Shown one piece after another: positions 16,172 to 24,280 of a stretch of 34,320 bases of DNA (positions are counted from its first letter, which is position 1; each line of letters begins with the position of its first letter). The position numbers and the translations under genes were made by a program. Under the pieces are notes generated by a model. It saw nothing but the letters and a program-made list of their open reading frames with translations. It ran no database searches and was not told the origin of the DNA. The stretch comes from AC-9 sp051984395 (lineage in GTDB: Bacteria > Actinomycetota > Acidimicrobiia > Acidimicrobiales > AC-9). The DNA lies in assembly GCA_051984395.1 (NCBI GenBank), contig JBPYEZ010000143.1:1-34320 (forward strand), in the 5' to 3' direction.

Positions 16172-17244
16172 CAGCGGCCCGCCTCCATGAGGAGGCGGAA
16201 CTCCTCGAACAGGTATCCGGCGTCGTGGGGTCCTGGACCGGCCTCAGGGTGGTACTGCACCCCGAAGGCGGCCAGCTCGCGGCTGCGCAGCCCCTCGACG
16301 ACCCCGTCGTTGAGATTGACGTGGGTGACGTCGGCGCCCGGCACCGAGCCGTCGGCCACCGCGTAGTTGTGGTTCTGGCTGGTGATCTCGACCGCGTCGG
16401 ACTCGAGCCGGCGCACCGGATGGTTGCCGCCGTGGTGCCCGAACGTCAGCTTGTAGGTGCTCCCCCCCAAGGCGGTGGCCAGCAGCTGGTGTCCGAGGCA
16501 GATGCCGAACACCGGTACCTGCCCGAGGAGCCCGGCGATGATGTCCACCGCGTAGCCGAGCGCCGCCGGGTCGCCAGGCCCGTTCGAGAGCAGGACGCCG
16601 TCGGGCCGGTCGGCCAGGACCTCCTCGGCGGGGGTCGTGGCCGGCACCACGTCCACCCGGGCCATGGCCCCGAGCTGGCGGAGCATCGCTCGCTTGAGGC
16701 CGAAGTCGTAGGCCACCACGTGCAGGGGGCCATCACCCACGCAATAGGGCTGGGGTGTGCTCACCGCCGTCGCCAGGTCGATGCCTTCGGTACCGGGCTC
16801 GCCCTGGGCCGCCGCCAGCAGCGTCTGCTCGTCGGCCGGACCGAAGGCGCAGGGCAGCGCGCCCGCCTCTCGGATGTGACGGGTGAGACGGCGGGTGTCG
16901 ACGCCGGCGATCCCGGGGACGCCGTGCCGGTCGAGGAACTCCCCCAGGCTCTCGACGGCCCGCCAGTTGCTGGGCCGGGATGCCAGGTCGCGCACGACGA
17001 TGCCCCGGCACCACGGCTGGCGGCTCTCGTCGTCGTCGGGAGCCACGCCGTAGTTGCCGATGTGGGGATAGGTGGAGGCGATCACCTGGCCGGCGTAGGA
17101 AGGGTCGGTGATGACCTCCTGGTAGCCGCACATCACCGTGTTGAACACCAGCTCCCCGGTGGTGACGCCTCCCGGCGCGGCGGCACCGACCGCCTCGCCC
17201 TCGAACACGGCGCCGTCGGCGAGCACGAGGAGGGCGTCGCTCAC
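16171..17244 (-). CDS. carA: Carbamoyl-phosphate synthase small subunit (glutamine amidotransferase)
   Basis: CarA hydrolyses glutamine and channels ammonia to CarB. The 357-aa protein has the N-terminal CPSase small domain (GELVFNTVMCGYQEVITDPSY) and a class I amidotransferase domain with nucleophile C249 in FGICLGHQ and the His-Glu pair H332/E334 in YHPEAGPGP. The start is the GTG at 17244, overlapping the pyrC stop by 4 nt (GTGA). Its immediate pairing with carB within a PyrR-led operon points to pyrimidine control of the complex. Confidence 0.98.
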   Translation of the reverse strand: MSDALLVLADGAVFEGEAVGAAAPGGVTTGELVFNTVMCGYQEVITDPSYAGQVIASTYPHIGNYGVAPDDDESRQPWCRGIVVRDLASRPSNWRAVESLGEFLDRHGVPGIAGVDTRRLTRHIREAGALPCAFGPADEQTLLAAAQGEPGTEGIDLATAVSTPQPYCVGDGPLHVVAYDFGLKRAMLRQLGAMARVDVVPATTPAEEVLADRPDGVLLSNGPGDPAALGYAVDIIAGLLGQVPVFGICLGHQLLATALGGSTYKLTFGHHGGNHPVRRLESDAVEITSQNHNYAVADGSVPGADVTHVNLNDGVVEGLRSRELAAFGVQYHPEAGPGPHDAGYLFEEFRLLMEAGR

Positions 17245-18533
17245 CGCTGGGCCTCACCGTCGACGACCACGGGCTCGCCCCGGTACACGGTGTGGCGCAC
17301 GCGTCCGGTCAGGCGCCGGCCGGCGAAGGGCGTGTTGCGGCTCCGGCTGGCCATCCTCAGGGGGTCGACGACCCAGGTGGACCCGGGGTCGATCACGCAC
17401 AGGTTCGCCGACGACCCCGCCGCCACCGGGCCGCCGTGCTCGGTCGAGAGCCCCGCTATCTGGGCCGGCCGCCAGGACAGCAGGCCCAGGATGGAGGCGA
17501 GGGGCAGGGAGTCTCCGAGCTCGGTCAGGGCCACCGCCAGCGTCGTCTCCAAGCCGATCATTCCCGGCGGCGCGGCGTCGAAGGGCGCCTCCTTGGCCTC
17601 CTGGGCGTGGGGGGCGTGGTCCGTGGCGATGGCGTCGATGACACCGGAGGCGAGACCTGCCCGCACGGCGGCCACGTCCGACGGGCCCCGCAGGGGCGGG
17701 TTCACCTTGAACATCGGGTCGTAGCCGGCCAGCTCGGCGTCGGTGAGGCAGAGGTGGTGCGGGGCCGCCTCGGCCGAGACGGGCAGACCCTCCGCCTTGG
17801 CCGCTTCGACCATCGCCACCGACGCGGCGGTCGAGAGATGGAGGAAGTGGACGCGGGCCCCAGTGAGCCGGGCCAGGCTGATGTCGCGGTGGACCATGAG
17901 CTCCTCGGCGGCGGACGGCACGCCCGGCACCCCGAGGCGGCTGGACCACTCTCCCTCGTGCATCTGGCCGCCGGCAGCCAGCCGGGCCTCCTCGCAGTGC
18001 TGGGCCAGGACGACGTCGAGCGCCGAGGCGTACTCGAGGGCCCGCCGCATGAGCCGGGCGTCCTGCACGCCGCTGCCGTCGTCGGTGAAGAGGCGCACGC
18101 CGAGGGCGGCCATCTCCGCCAGCGGCGCGAGACGCTCGCCTCCCCGGCCCACGGTGATGGCTCCCGCCACGACGACATCGGCCGGCGCCGGCTCCCCGAG
18201 GTCGAGGACCTGGCGAACCACGGCGACCGAGTCGATCGGCGGCTCGGTGTTGGGCATGGCGACCACGGCGGTGTAGCCGCCCAGGGCGGCGGCACGGGCC
18301 CCGCTCTCGACGCGCTCGGCCTCCTCGCGTCCTGGCTCGCGCAGATGGGCGTGGAGGTCCACCAGCCCCGGCGCCACGACACAGCCGCCGGCCTCGAGCA
18401 CCACGGCATCCGACGACGGCTCGAGATCGGGCTCGACGGCCACGACCGCTCCGTCGGCCACGGCCACGTCGGCCCGCCGCTGGCCGGTGGCGTCGACCAC
18501 CGTGCCCCCGCGGACCACGAGCTCACTCGCCAA
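17241..18533 (-). CDS. pyrC: Dihydroorotase (type I)
   Basis: PyrC cyclises carbamoyl aspartate to dihydroorotate. The 430-aa amidohydrolase has the zinc motif DLHAHLREPG, AMPNTEPPIDS, FLHLSTA, AAPHHLCLTD and ATDHAPH, in the type I order. The TTG at 18533 is chosen because it gives MASELVVRGGTVVDATG, the usual N-terminal strand, with a GGGGG stretch just upstream. It overlaps the pyrB 3' end by 11 nt. A GTG a few codons later would shorten the first strand. The long N-terminal extension in the open frame is the pyrB shadow and is not coding. Confidence 0.95.
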   Translation of the reverse strand: MASELVVRGGTVVDATGQRRADVAVADGAVVAVEPDLEPSSDAVVLEAGGCVVAPGLVDLHAHLREPGREEAERVESGARAAALGGYTAVVAMPNTEPPIDSVAVVRQVLDLGEPAPADVVVAGAITVGRGGERLAPLAEMAALGVRLFTDDGSGVQDARLMRRALEYASALDVVLAQHCEEARLAAGGQMHEGEWSSRLGVPGVPSAAEELMVHRDISLARLTGARVHFLHLSTAASVAMVEAAKAEGLPVSAEAAPHHLCLTDAELAGYDPMFKVNPPLRGPSDVAAVRAGLASGVIDAIATDHAPHAQEAKEAPFDAAPPGMIGLETTLAVALTELGDSLPLASILGLLSWRPAQIAGLSTEHGGPVAAGSSANLCVIDPGSTWVVDPLRMASRSRNTPFAGRRLTGRVRHTVYRGEPVVVDGEAQR

Positions 18534-19500
18534 GGTCTGCCCCCGAGCCCAGGAGCAGGAACAGGACAGCCATGCGCACGGCGACGCCGTTGGCGACCTG
18601 GCGGGTAACGAGGGAGTTGGGCAGGGCGGCCAGCTCGGCGGCGATCTCGACACCGCGGTTCATGGGTCCGGGGTGCATCACCAGGGCCCGTTCGGCCAGG
18701 AGGCGGCCCCGGGCCCTGGTCAGCCCATAACCGGCGGTGTACTCGCGCACCGACGGAAGCAGCGACTCCGTGGCCCGCTCGGTCTGGAGCCGCAGCAGGT
18801 ACACCACGTCGGCTTTCGGCAGCACGGTGTCCAGGTCGTGGCTCACCACGACCGGCCACCCCGCGAGCGAGGGAGGCAGCAGGGTCGGAGGCGCGACGAT
18901 CGTGACCTCGGCGCCGAGGGCGAGGAAGGCGATGACGTTCGAGCGCGCCACCCGGCTGTGCTTCACGTCGCCCACGATGGCGACGCGGAGGCCCTCGAAG
19001 GCCCGGTCGGACCCGAGGCTCTGGCGGATCGTGTAGCAGTCGAGGAGGGCCTGGGTCGGGTGCTCGTGCCACCCGTCGCCGGCATTGATCACGGCGGCGG
19101 ACACCCATGAGGCCACCTGCCAGGGCACGCCGGCGGAGGAGTGGCGGACGATGAGCGCGTGCACGCCCATGGCGTCGATCGTCTCGACGGTGTCGCGGAG
19201 GGACTCGCCCTTGCTCAGCGAGGAGGACGAAGCCGAGAAGTTCATGGTGTCGGCCGAGAGCCGCCGGGCCGCCGTCTCGAACGACAGCCGGGTCCGGGTC
19301 GAGTCCTCGCAGAACAGCGACACCACCGTCTTGCCCCTCAGGGCGGGCACCTTGGGGATGGGGCGCCGGCCGACCTCGGCGAAGGAGTCGGCGACCCGCA
19401 TCACCTCCTCGATGCCGTCCCGGCCGAGGTCGGCGACCGAGAGGAGGTGACGACCCGTCGCCACCGGCCCGCTCACCGGTCTGGTCGCCGGCCCCGTCAC
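18523..19500 (-). CDS. pyrB: Aspartate carbamoyltransferase catalytic subunit
   Basis: PyrB condenses carbamoyl phosphate with aspartate. The 325-aa protein carries the carbamoyl-phosphate motif FCEDSTRTRLSFETAA (S67-T70), HEHPTQALLDCYTI, VGDVKHSRVARSN and MHPGPMNRGVEI. No regulatory subunit gene (pyrI) is present, as in most Gram-positive bacteria, and control is instead likely by PyrR upstream. The start is a GTG at 19500 overlapping the pyrR stop by 4 nt (GTGA). Confidence 0.97.
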   Translation of the reverse strand: MTGPATRPVSGPVATGRHLLSVADLGRDGIEEVMRVADSFAEVGRRPIPKVPALRGKTVVSLFCEDSTRTRLSFETAARRLSADTMNFSASSSSLSKGESLRDTVETIDAMGVHALIVRHSSAGVPWQVASWVSAAVINAGDGWHEHPTQALLDCYTIRQSLGSDRAFEGLRVAIVGDVKHSRVARSNVIAFLALGAEVTIVAPPTLLPPSLAGWPVVVSHDLDTVLPKADVVYLLRLQTERATESLLPSVREYTAGYGLTRARGRLLAERALVMHPGPMNRGVEIAAELAALPNSLVTRQVANGVAVRMAVLFLLLGSGADLGE

Positions 19501-20066
19501 CGCCCCACCAGGTCTCCGATGACCACGCCCTCCTCGCTCACGTCGACCAGCTCGTCGCGTCGGGTGGGCAGGTTCTTGCCGACGTAGTCGGGGCGGATCG
19601 GCAGCTCACGGTGGCCCCGGTCGACCATCACCGCCAGCTGCACGGCCTGAGCCCGCCCGTAGTCGTTGAGCGCGTTGAGCGCGGCCCGGACGGTGCGGCC
19701 CGTGAAGAGCACGTCGTCGACGACCACGACGACGCGGCCCGACAGCTCGAAGTCGATGCTCGTCACCGCCTCCGGGAGCACCGGCCGCAGCCCGATGTCG
19801 TCGCGATAGAACGCCACGTCGAGGCTGCCGATGGGCACCGCGGTCCCATCGATCTCCTCGAGGATGGCGGCCAGGCGGCGGGCCAGGGGTGCTCCTCCGG
19901 TCTGGAGCCCGACGAGGGCCACGTGCTCGAGGCCCCGGTTGCGCTCGATGACCTCGTGGGCGATGCGGGTCAGCGCTCGACGCACGTCGGCCGCCGTCAT
20001 CACCTGGGCCCGGGCAACGAAAACGCCCCTCCGGGGGGGCGTCAGGTGCCGCTCTCGTTCAGCCAA
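19497..20066 (-). CDS. pyrR: Bifunctional pyr operon regulator / uracil phosphoribosyltransferase PyrR
   Basis: PyrR binds pyr mRNA in response to UMP and also has weak uracil phosphoribosyltransferase activity. Motifs are RRALTRIAHEVIERN, VALVGLQTGGAPLARRLA, the PRPP loop VVVVDDVLFTGRTVRAAL and VDRGHRELPIRPDYVGKN. The TTG at 20066 is preferred (189 aa): GGAGG precedes it by 7 nt, and it includes ARAQVM, which aligns with the first strand of Bacillus PyrR (KAVILDEQ). The later GTG at 20003 or ATG at 20000 would remove that strand and have no ribosome-binding site. With the TTG start, codons 9-17 encode a terminator-like hairpin. Confidence 0.94.
   Translation of the reverse strand: MAERERHLTPPRRGVFVARAQVMTAADVRRALTRIAHEVIERNRGLEHVALVGLQTGGAPLARRLAAILEEIDGTAVPIGSLDVAFYRDDIGLRPVLPEAVTSIDFELSGRVVVVVDDVLFTGRTVRAALNALNDYGRAQAVQLAVMVDRGHRELPIRPDYVGKNLPTRRDELVDVSEEGVVIGDLVGR
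20016..20042 (-). terminator. Intrinsic-terminator-like hairpin inside the 5' end of pyrR
   Basis: On the minus strand ACGCCCC and GGGGCGT form a perfect 7-bp stem around a 6-nt loop (20023-20042), followed at once by TTTCGTT; counting the last stem base the run is TTTT then CGTT. It lies downstream of the PyrR-box-like element and within codons 9-17 of the preferred pyrR frame. It is the right place and shape for an attenuator of the pyr operon. Confidence 0.7.
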
Positions 20067-20078
20067 CAGGCTTCCTCC
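20061..20078 (-). promoter_or_regulatory. pyrR ribosome-binding site and start-codon hairpin
   Basis: GGAGG at 20074-20078 sits 7 nt before the TTG start (20064-20066). AGCC (20069-20072) and GGCT (20061-20064) can pair around TGTT, placing part of the start codon in a 4-bp hairpin. A GGAGG this strong supports TTG as the true start. Confidence 0.55.
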
Positions 20079-20081
20079 ACT

Positions 20082-20105
20082 GTCCGTGCGGGCCTCGCGG
20101 GACCC
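20082..20105 (-). promoter_or_regulatory. PyrR-binding (PYR) element in the pyr operon leader
   Basis: The minus strand reads GTCCCGCGAGGCCC within this interval, matching the PyrR-box pattern GTCCNGNGAGGYT that I recall from Bacillus and other Gram-positive leaders. GTCC (20100-20103) and GGAC (20082-20085) can close a hairpin with the GAGG motif inside. It lies about 15-35 nt before the pyrR start and upstream of the terminator-like hairpin. UMP-bound PyrR would be the expected ligand. Confidence 0.7.
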
Positions 20106-20119
20106 ACTTCACGGTCAGA

Positions 20120-20140
20120 CCCCGAGGTTATCAGTCGGGG
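20120..20140 (-). promoter_or_regulatory. Hairpin and -10-like element at the nusB/pyrR junction
   Basis: CCCCGA and TCGGGG form a 6-bp stem across the nusB stop codon, with TAACCT (20125-20130, TANNNT type) in its loop region. TAACCT could be the -10 box of a pyr promoter giving a leader of about 50 nt. The CCTCGGGG arm is also nearly complementary to the PyrR-box CCCGCGAGG, so it may act as an alternative pairing partner. No -35 box is apparent. Confidence 0.35.
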
Positions 20141-20541
20141 CGGGAAGGCGGGCGGGCTTCGGAGGCGATGCTCGCCAGCATGCCGTTGACGAACCGTCCC
20201 GACTCGTCCGTCGAGTACCGCTTGGCCAGCTCGACCGCCTCGGAGATCACCGCACCCAATGGGACATCGGGCCGCTCGAGCAGCTCGTAGGTGCCGAGGC
20301 GCAGGATGTTGCGGTCGACGGCGGGCATCCGGTCCAGCGTCCAGTCGATGGCATGGCGGCCGATGAGCTCGTCGATGCGGTCGCGGTGGCCATCGACGCC
20401 GGTCACCAGGTCCACGACGAACGGCTCGGGAGAGACCGGGAGCTGGGCCAGGAGGGCGGCGGCGCGCAGGTCCTTCGTCTCGGCCTCGTAGAGGAGCGAC
20501 AAGGCCCGCTCGCGCTCCTCGCGGCGGGTGCCGACACTCAT
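20131..20541 (-). CDS. nusB: Transcription antitermination factor NusB
   Basis: NusB joins NusE (S10) on boxA RNA to promote antitermination of rRNA operons. The 136-aa all-helical protein shows RREERERALSLLYEAE at the N-terminus, and DRMPAVDRNILRLGTYELLERPDVPLGAVISEAVELAKRY with the conserved FVNGMLASI at the end. The start is the ATG at 20541, 6 nt after the efp stop. The efp-nusB pairing ahead of pyrR is common in Gram-positive bacteria. Confidence 0.96.
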   Translation of the reverse strand: MSVGTRREERERALSLLYEAETKDLRAAALLAQLPVSPEPFVVDLVTGVDGHRDRIDELIGRHAIDWTLDRMPAVDRNILRLGTYELLERPDVPLGAVISEAVELAKRYSTDESGRFVNGMLASIASEARPPSRPD

Positions 20542-20547
20542 CGCACG

Positions 20548-21111
20548 CTACTGAGCCCGGGTGAGGTACTCGCCGGAGCGGGTGTCCACCTTGACGCGGT
20601 CGCCAGGGTTGACGAACAGCGGCACCGAGACGACGAGCCCGGTCTCGAGCGTCGCCGGCTTGCGCGCCCCCGAGACCCGGTCACCCTGGAGCCCCGGGTC
20701 GGTCTGGGAGACCGTCAGCTCCACCGCCGCCGGCAGGTCGACGCCGACGATCTCGCGGTCGTAGAGCGAGAGGACAGCCGAGTCGCCCTCCTTCATGAAG
20801 CGGGCCGCCTCACCGAGGGTCGGCGCCTCGACGTGGATCTGATCGTAGGAGGCGGTGTCCATGAACACGAACTGCTCACCGTCACGGTAGAGGTACTGCA
20901 TCTCGCGCTTGTCGATGACCGCCTGCTCGACCTTCTCGTCGGCGCGGAACGTCCGCTCCAACACGGCCCCTGTGCGCACGTTCTTGAGCTTGGTCCGCAC
21001 GAAGGCGCCGCCCTTGCCCGGCTTGACGTGCTGGAACTCCACGACCGAGAAGAGCCCCTCGCCCAGGTCGAGGGTCATGCCGTTCTTGAGGTCGTTGGTC
21101 GAGACGGTCAT
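20548..21111 (-). CDS. efp: Translation elongation factor P
   Basis: EF-P relieves ribosome stalling at consecutive prolines. The 187-aa protein has three beta-barrel domains. The tip loop of domain I reads HVKPGKGGAF, with the modifiable lysine K33 unchanged; no modification enzyme gene is visible nearby. Domain II/III landmarks include FRADEKVEQA, YLYRDGEQFVFMD and GLVVSVPLFVNPGDRVKVDTRSGEYLTRAQ. The ATG at 21111 overlaps the aminopeptidase stop by 4 nt (ATGA). Confidence 0.98.
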   Translation of the reverse strand: MTVSTNDLKNGMTLDLGEGLFSVVEFQHVKPGKGGAFVRTKLKNVRTGAVLERTFRADEKVEQAVIDKREMQYLYRDGEQFVFMDTASYDQIHVEAPTLGEAARFMKEGDSAVLSLYDREIVGVDLPAAVELTVSQTDPGLQGDRVSGARKPATLETGLVVSVPLFVNPGDRVKVDTRSGEYLTRAQ

Positions 21112-22193
21112 GTGGCGATGAGGTCCTTGGGTGCCTTGGTCAGTGCTCGGCAGCCGTCACGTGTGACCACGACGGTGTCCTCGATGCGGACCCCACCGGT
21201 CTCGGGCAGGTAGACGCCCGGCTCGACGGTGACGACCGACGAAGCCTCGAGGGTATCAGTGGACGTCGCCGCCACCCACGGCGCCTCATGGATGTCGAGC
21301 CCGACTCCGTGACCGGTCGAGTGGAGGAAGGCGTCGGCCCAACCCGCCTCGGCGATCACCTCCCGGCAGGCCTCGTCGACCTCCGCGCAGGAGGCGCCCG
21401 CGTGCACGGCCTGCACCCCTGCGGCCTGGCTGGCGGCCACGACCTCGACCATGCGGCCCGCATTCGATCCGAGGTCTCCGACCCACACCGTCCTCGTCAT
21501 GTCGGAGCAGTACCCGTCGACGATGGCCCCGAAGTCGATCACCACCAGCTCGCCCGCCTCGATCGGCCGGGCCGACGGGCGGGCATGGTGCTTGGCGCCG
21601 TTTGGTCCGGCGGCCACGATCGTGTCGAAGGAGCTCCCGGCAGCGCCGAGCCGGCGCATGGTGAAGTCGAGCTCCAGCGCCAGGTCCGCCTCGGTCACCC
21701 GCTCGGGCAGCAGGCGCCTGACCTCGGCCAGGGCGGCGTCGGCGATATCGGCGGCCGCCTCCATGCGGGCCAGCTCTCCCGCGTCCTTCACCCGACGGAA
21801 ACCCTCGACCACGCCCTCGGTCGGCACGAGCTCGGCGCCGGTGAACACCTCGGCGGCGAACCGCCGCTGCCGGGCCCAGGTGACGTCGGTCGCCTCGAGG
21901 CCCACCCGGCCCAGTCCTCGCGCCGCGGAGGCGAGAGCCTCCAGCTGGGCCGCCACCCCGCCGATCTCGACCCGGGCGCCCACTCCCGCTGCCGCCAGTT
22001 GCTCGTGGGACTGGGTCTGGTACCGACCGTCGGTGACCAGGACGGCGTCCGCCGGCGTGACCAGGAGGATGCCGGCCGAGCCGGTGAACCTCGTCAGGTA
22101 CCCGACGTTGGACAGGTTGGTGACGAGCAGGGCGTCGCAGCCGGCGTCGCCGAGCCGGTCCCGCAGGCGGGGGAGGCGGGCGGCCACGTCCAT
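21108..22193 (-). CDS. pepP: Xaa-Pro aminopeptidase/dipeptidase (M24 family)
   Basis: This is a metallopeptidase of the pita-bread fold that cleaves X-Pro bonds. The 361-aa protein has an N-terminal creatinase-like domain (DALLVTNLSNVGYLTRFTGSAG) and a C-terminal catalytic domain. That domain has the five metal ligands in VIDFGAIVDGYCSDMTRT (two Asp), STGHGVGLDIHE (His), TVEPGVY (Glu) and GVRIEDTV (Glu). PepP and PepQ cannot be separated by reading. The ATG at 22193 fits the family start; in-frame GTGs 24 and 30 nt upstream are alternatives. It sits before efp, a usual place, matching the proline theme of EF-P. Confidence 0.93.
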   Translation of the reverse strand: MDVAARLPRLRDRLGDAGCDALLVTNLSNVGYLTRFTGSAGILLVTPADAVLVTDGRYQTQSHEQLAAAGVGARVEIGGVAAQLEALASAARGLGRVGLEATDVTWARQRRFAAEVFTGAELVPTEGVVEGFRRVKDAGELARMEAAADIADAALAEVRRLLPERVTEADLALELDFTMRRLGAAGSSFDTIVAAGPNGAKHHARPSARPIEAGELVVIDFGAIVDGYCSDMTRTVWVGDLGSNAGRMVEVVAASQAAGVQAVHAGASCAEVDEACREVIAEAGWADAFLHSTGHGVGLDIHEAPWVAATSTDTLEASSVVTVEPGVYLPETGGVRIEDTVVVTRDGCRALTKAPKDLIAT

Positions 22194-22272
22194 GGCGGGC
22201 AGCGAAGCGAAGTCCACCGTCACGTCCAACGTGCCGTCCCCGTCACGACACCCGACTCTAGGCGCGCCCCCG

Positions 22273-22737
22273 TCATGTCGGCCCAGCCTCCGAGCGGGCG
22301 GCCAGGATGCGGGCGACTGCGTCCACTGCGAGCTCGTAGCCGAGGCCGCCGAACCCGGAGATGGAGCCGTCTGCGACCGGCGCCACGACCGAGACGTGCC
22401 GCCAGGGCTCCCGGGCATTGGGGTGCGACAGGTGCAGCTCGACCACCACTCCGTCGAAGCTGGCCAGCGCGTCGTGCAACGACCAGGCGTAGTGCGTGAG
22501 GGCACCCGCGTTCACGATGATGGCGGCGGCTCTGCCTCGCGCCGCGTGGACGGCGTCGACGAGGACGCCCTCGTGATTGGACTGGGTGTGCTCCACCACC
22601 ATCCCGTGGCGCAAGGCGGCGGACTCGGCGAGAGCAACGTGCTCGGCGAGGGTGGCCCGGCCGTAGACCTCGGGTTGGCGCTGGCCCAGCAGGTCGAGGT
22701 TGGGCCCCGACAGCAGGACGAGCAGGGGTGCCGTCAT
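22273..22737 (-). CDS. aroQ: 3-dehydroquinate dehydratase, type II
   Basis: AroQ dehydrates 3-dehydroquinate in the shikimate pathway. The 154-aa protein is a type II enzyme: SGPNLDLLGQRQPEVYG with catalytic R20 and Y25, NAGALTHYAWSLHDAL, and ELHLSHPNAREPWRHVS. The usual LSN of the last motif is LSH here, and the usual NPGA is NAGA, small departures from the consensus. The ATG at 22737 overlaps the aroB stop by 4 nt. A 79-nt gap with a weak TAGAGT hexamer separates it from the next gene downstream. Confidence 0.95.
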   Translation of the reverse strand: MTAPLLVLLSGPNLDLLGQRQPEVYGRATLAEHVALAESAALRHGMVVEHTQSNHEGVLVDAVHAARGRAAAIIVNAGALTHYAWSLHDALASFDGVVVELHLSHPNAREPWRHVSVVAPVADGSISGFGGLGYELAVDAVARILAARSEAGPT

Positions 22738-23765
22738 CGGGCCTCGTCACCGACCTTGTCCATGCCGGCCAGGGCCGCTCGCACGTCGGATCGCTCCACA
22801 TCCCGCACGACCTCCACACCCCGGGGGCCGTCCAGCACGAAGGTCAGGCCGGAGGTCGCCTTCTTGTCCCTCGCCATGAGGTCGATCAGCCGACCGGCGT
22901 CGGCTCCGGCCGGAAGCTCGGTGGGCAGGCCGTACCCCTCGACCACCCGCCGGTGGTCCGTCACCCGCTCGTCGTCGATCCTCCCCAGCCGCCGGGCCAA
23001 CAGGGCGGCGAACACCAATCCGATGCCGACGGCCTCTCCGTGGCGTAGATCAGCCCCGATGTCGACGGCGAGCGCCTCGAGGGCGTGGGCGAGCGTGTGC
23101 CCGTAGTTGAGCACGGCGCGCGCGCCGGCTTCCCGCTCGTCGGCGGCGACGACTCGCGCCTTGATCTCCACGCAGCGCGCCACCCGCTCCGCTAGGGGCA
23201 GGTCGGCGAGCCCTTCGGCGCCGAGAAACGCGTACTTGGCCAACTCGCCCAGCCCGCTCTGGTACTCCCGCGCCGGCAGGAACTCGAGCACCTCGGTATC
23301 GCACAGGACGGCCGCTGGTTGCCAGAACGCGCCGACCAGGTTCTTGCCTTCGGGGAGGTTCACGCCCGTCTTGCCGCCGATGGCCGCGTCCACCTGGGCC
23401 AGCAAGGTCGTGGCCACGTGCACCACGGGGACGCCGCGGTGGTAGGAGGAGGCGGCGAAGCCGGCCACGTCGGTGACCACCCCGCCGCCGACCGCTACGA
23501 CGACGTCCGCGCGCGTGAGGCCCCAACGGGCGAAGCCCCGGCACAGCTGCTCCACCGTGGCGAGGCACTTCGCCTGCTCCCCCTGGCCGATCAGGAAGGA
23601 CTTCCACTCCACCCCGGGATCGACGACCACGTCGACCGCCGACTGGGTGACGACGGCCGCCCGGGCGACGCCGGTAGGCAGGACCTCGAGCAGACGGTGA
23701 CGGGCGCCGTGTCCGACGAGCACCTCGTACGACCGGTCCCCGAGCGCGACCGGGACTCGGATCAC
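22734..23765 (-). CDS. aroB: 3-dehydroquinate synthase
   Basis: AroB converts DAHP to 3-dehydroquinate using NAD and a divalent metal. The 343-aa protein carries VVAVGGGVVTDVAGFAAS (NAD binding), TTLLAQVDAAIGGKTGVN, the metal-ligand histidine in LNYGHTLAHALE, and RHGEAVGIGL. The start is the GTG at 23765, overlapping the aroK stop as GTGA. All of aroC, aroK, aroB and aroQ overlap each other, forming a compact shikimate operon. Confidence 0.97.
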   Translation of the reverse strand: MIRVPVALGDRSYEVLVGHGARHRLLEVLPTGVARAAVVTQSAVDVVVDPGVEWKSFLIGQGEQAKCLATVEQLCRGFARWGLTRADVVVAVGGGVVTDVAGFAASSYHRGVPVVHVATTLLAQVDAAIGGKTGVNLPEGKNLVGAFWQPAAVLCDTEVLEFLPAREYQSGLGELAKYAFLGAEGLADLPLAERVARCVEIKARVVAADEREAGARAVLNYGHTLAHALEALAVDIGADLRHGEAVGIGLVFAALLARRLGRIDDERVTDHRRVVEGYGLPTELPAGADAGRLIDLMARDKKATSGLTFVLDGPRGVEVVRDVERSDVRAALAGMDKVGDEAR

Positions 23766-24280
23766 CGACGCGCGTCCGACGACAGGCCGGCCAGCACCCG
23801 CTCGGCCACCGTCGCCGGCTCGAGCCGATCGACGTCCACGACGACCTGAGCAAGCTCCTCGTACACGGGTCGTCGCTGGGCATACAGGCGACGGATGGCG
23901 GAGGCGGGATCGTCGCCGAGCAGGGGGCGCCCGTCGCCGTCACCGACCCGCTTGGCCAAGGTCTCCACCCGGGCCCGCAGCCAGACCACGACGCCCCGGC
24001 GTAGCACCTGGCGGTTGCCGGGGTCGAGGACGGCACCACCTGCCACCGACACCACCGTCGGCGTGTCGGTGACCGCGGCGACAGCCAGGGCGCGCGCCTC
24101 GGCTGCCCTGAAGGCGGCCTCGCCCCTGCCGGCGAAGATCTCGGGGATCGTCTGCCCGGTGTCGCGCGCGACCTGCTCGTCGCTGTCGAGATGCCGCCAC
24201 CCGAGCCGCTCGGCGACGATTCGTCCGACCGTCGTCTTCCCGCATCCCATCATGCCGATGATGAAGACGTGATCAGCCAT
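23762..24280 (-). CDS. aroK: Shikimate kinase
   Basis: AroK phosphorylates shikimate with ATP. The 172-aa protein has the P-loop GMMGCGKTTVGR (residues 9-20), the shikimate-binding region HLDSDEQVARDTGQTIPEIFAGRGEAAFRAAE, VAGGAVLD (usually GGG) and the lid GRPLLGDD. The ATG at 24280 gives MADHVFIIG and overlaps the aroC stop by 8 nt. The longer open frame upstream reads through aroC in the wrong frame. Confidence 0.96.
   Translation of the reverse strand: MADHVFIIGMMGCGKTTVGRIVAERLGWRHLDSDEQVARDTGQTIPEIFAGRGEAAFRAAEARALAVAAVTDTPTVVSVAGGAVLDPGNRQVLRRGVVVWLRARVETLAKRVGDGDGRPLLGDDPASAIRRLYAQRRPVYEELAQVVVDVDRLEPATVAERVLAGLSSDARR

Noticed and set aside
20000..20003. pyrR start at GTG 20003 or ATG 20000
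   Set aside because: It would place the terminator-like hairpin in a normal leader, but it drops the first beta strand conserved in PyrR and lacks a ribosome-binding site, whereas TTG 20066 has GGAGG at the right distance. Kept as an alternative.
22194..22272. Promoter for pepP-efp-nusB in the 79-nt gap
   Set aside because: TAGAGT with a GACA-like element 15 nt upstream is suggestive, but spacing is short and the match weak, so it is not listed as a feature.
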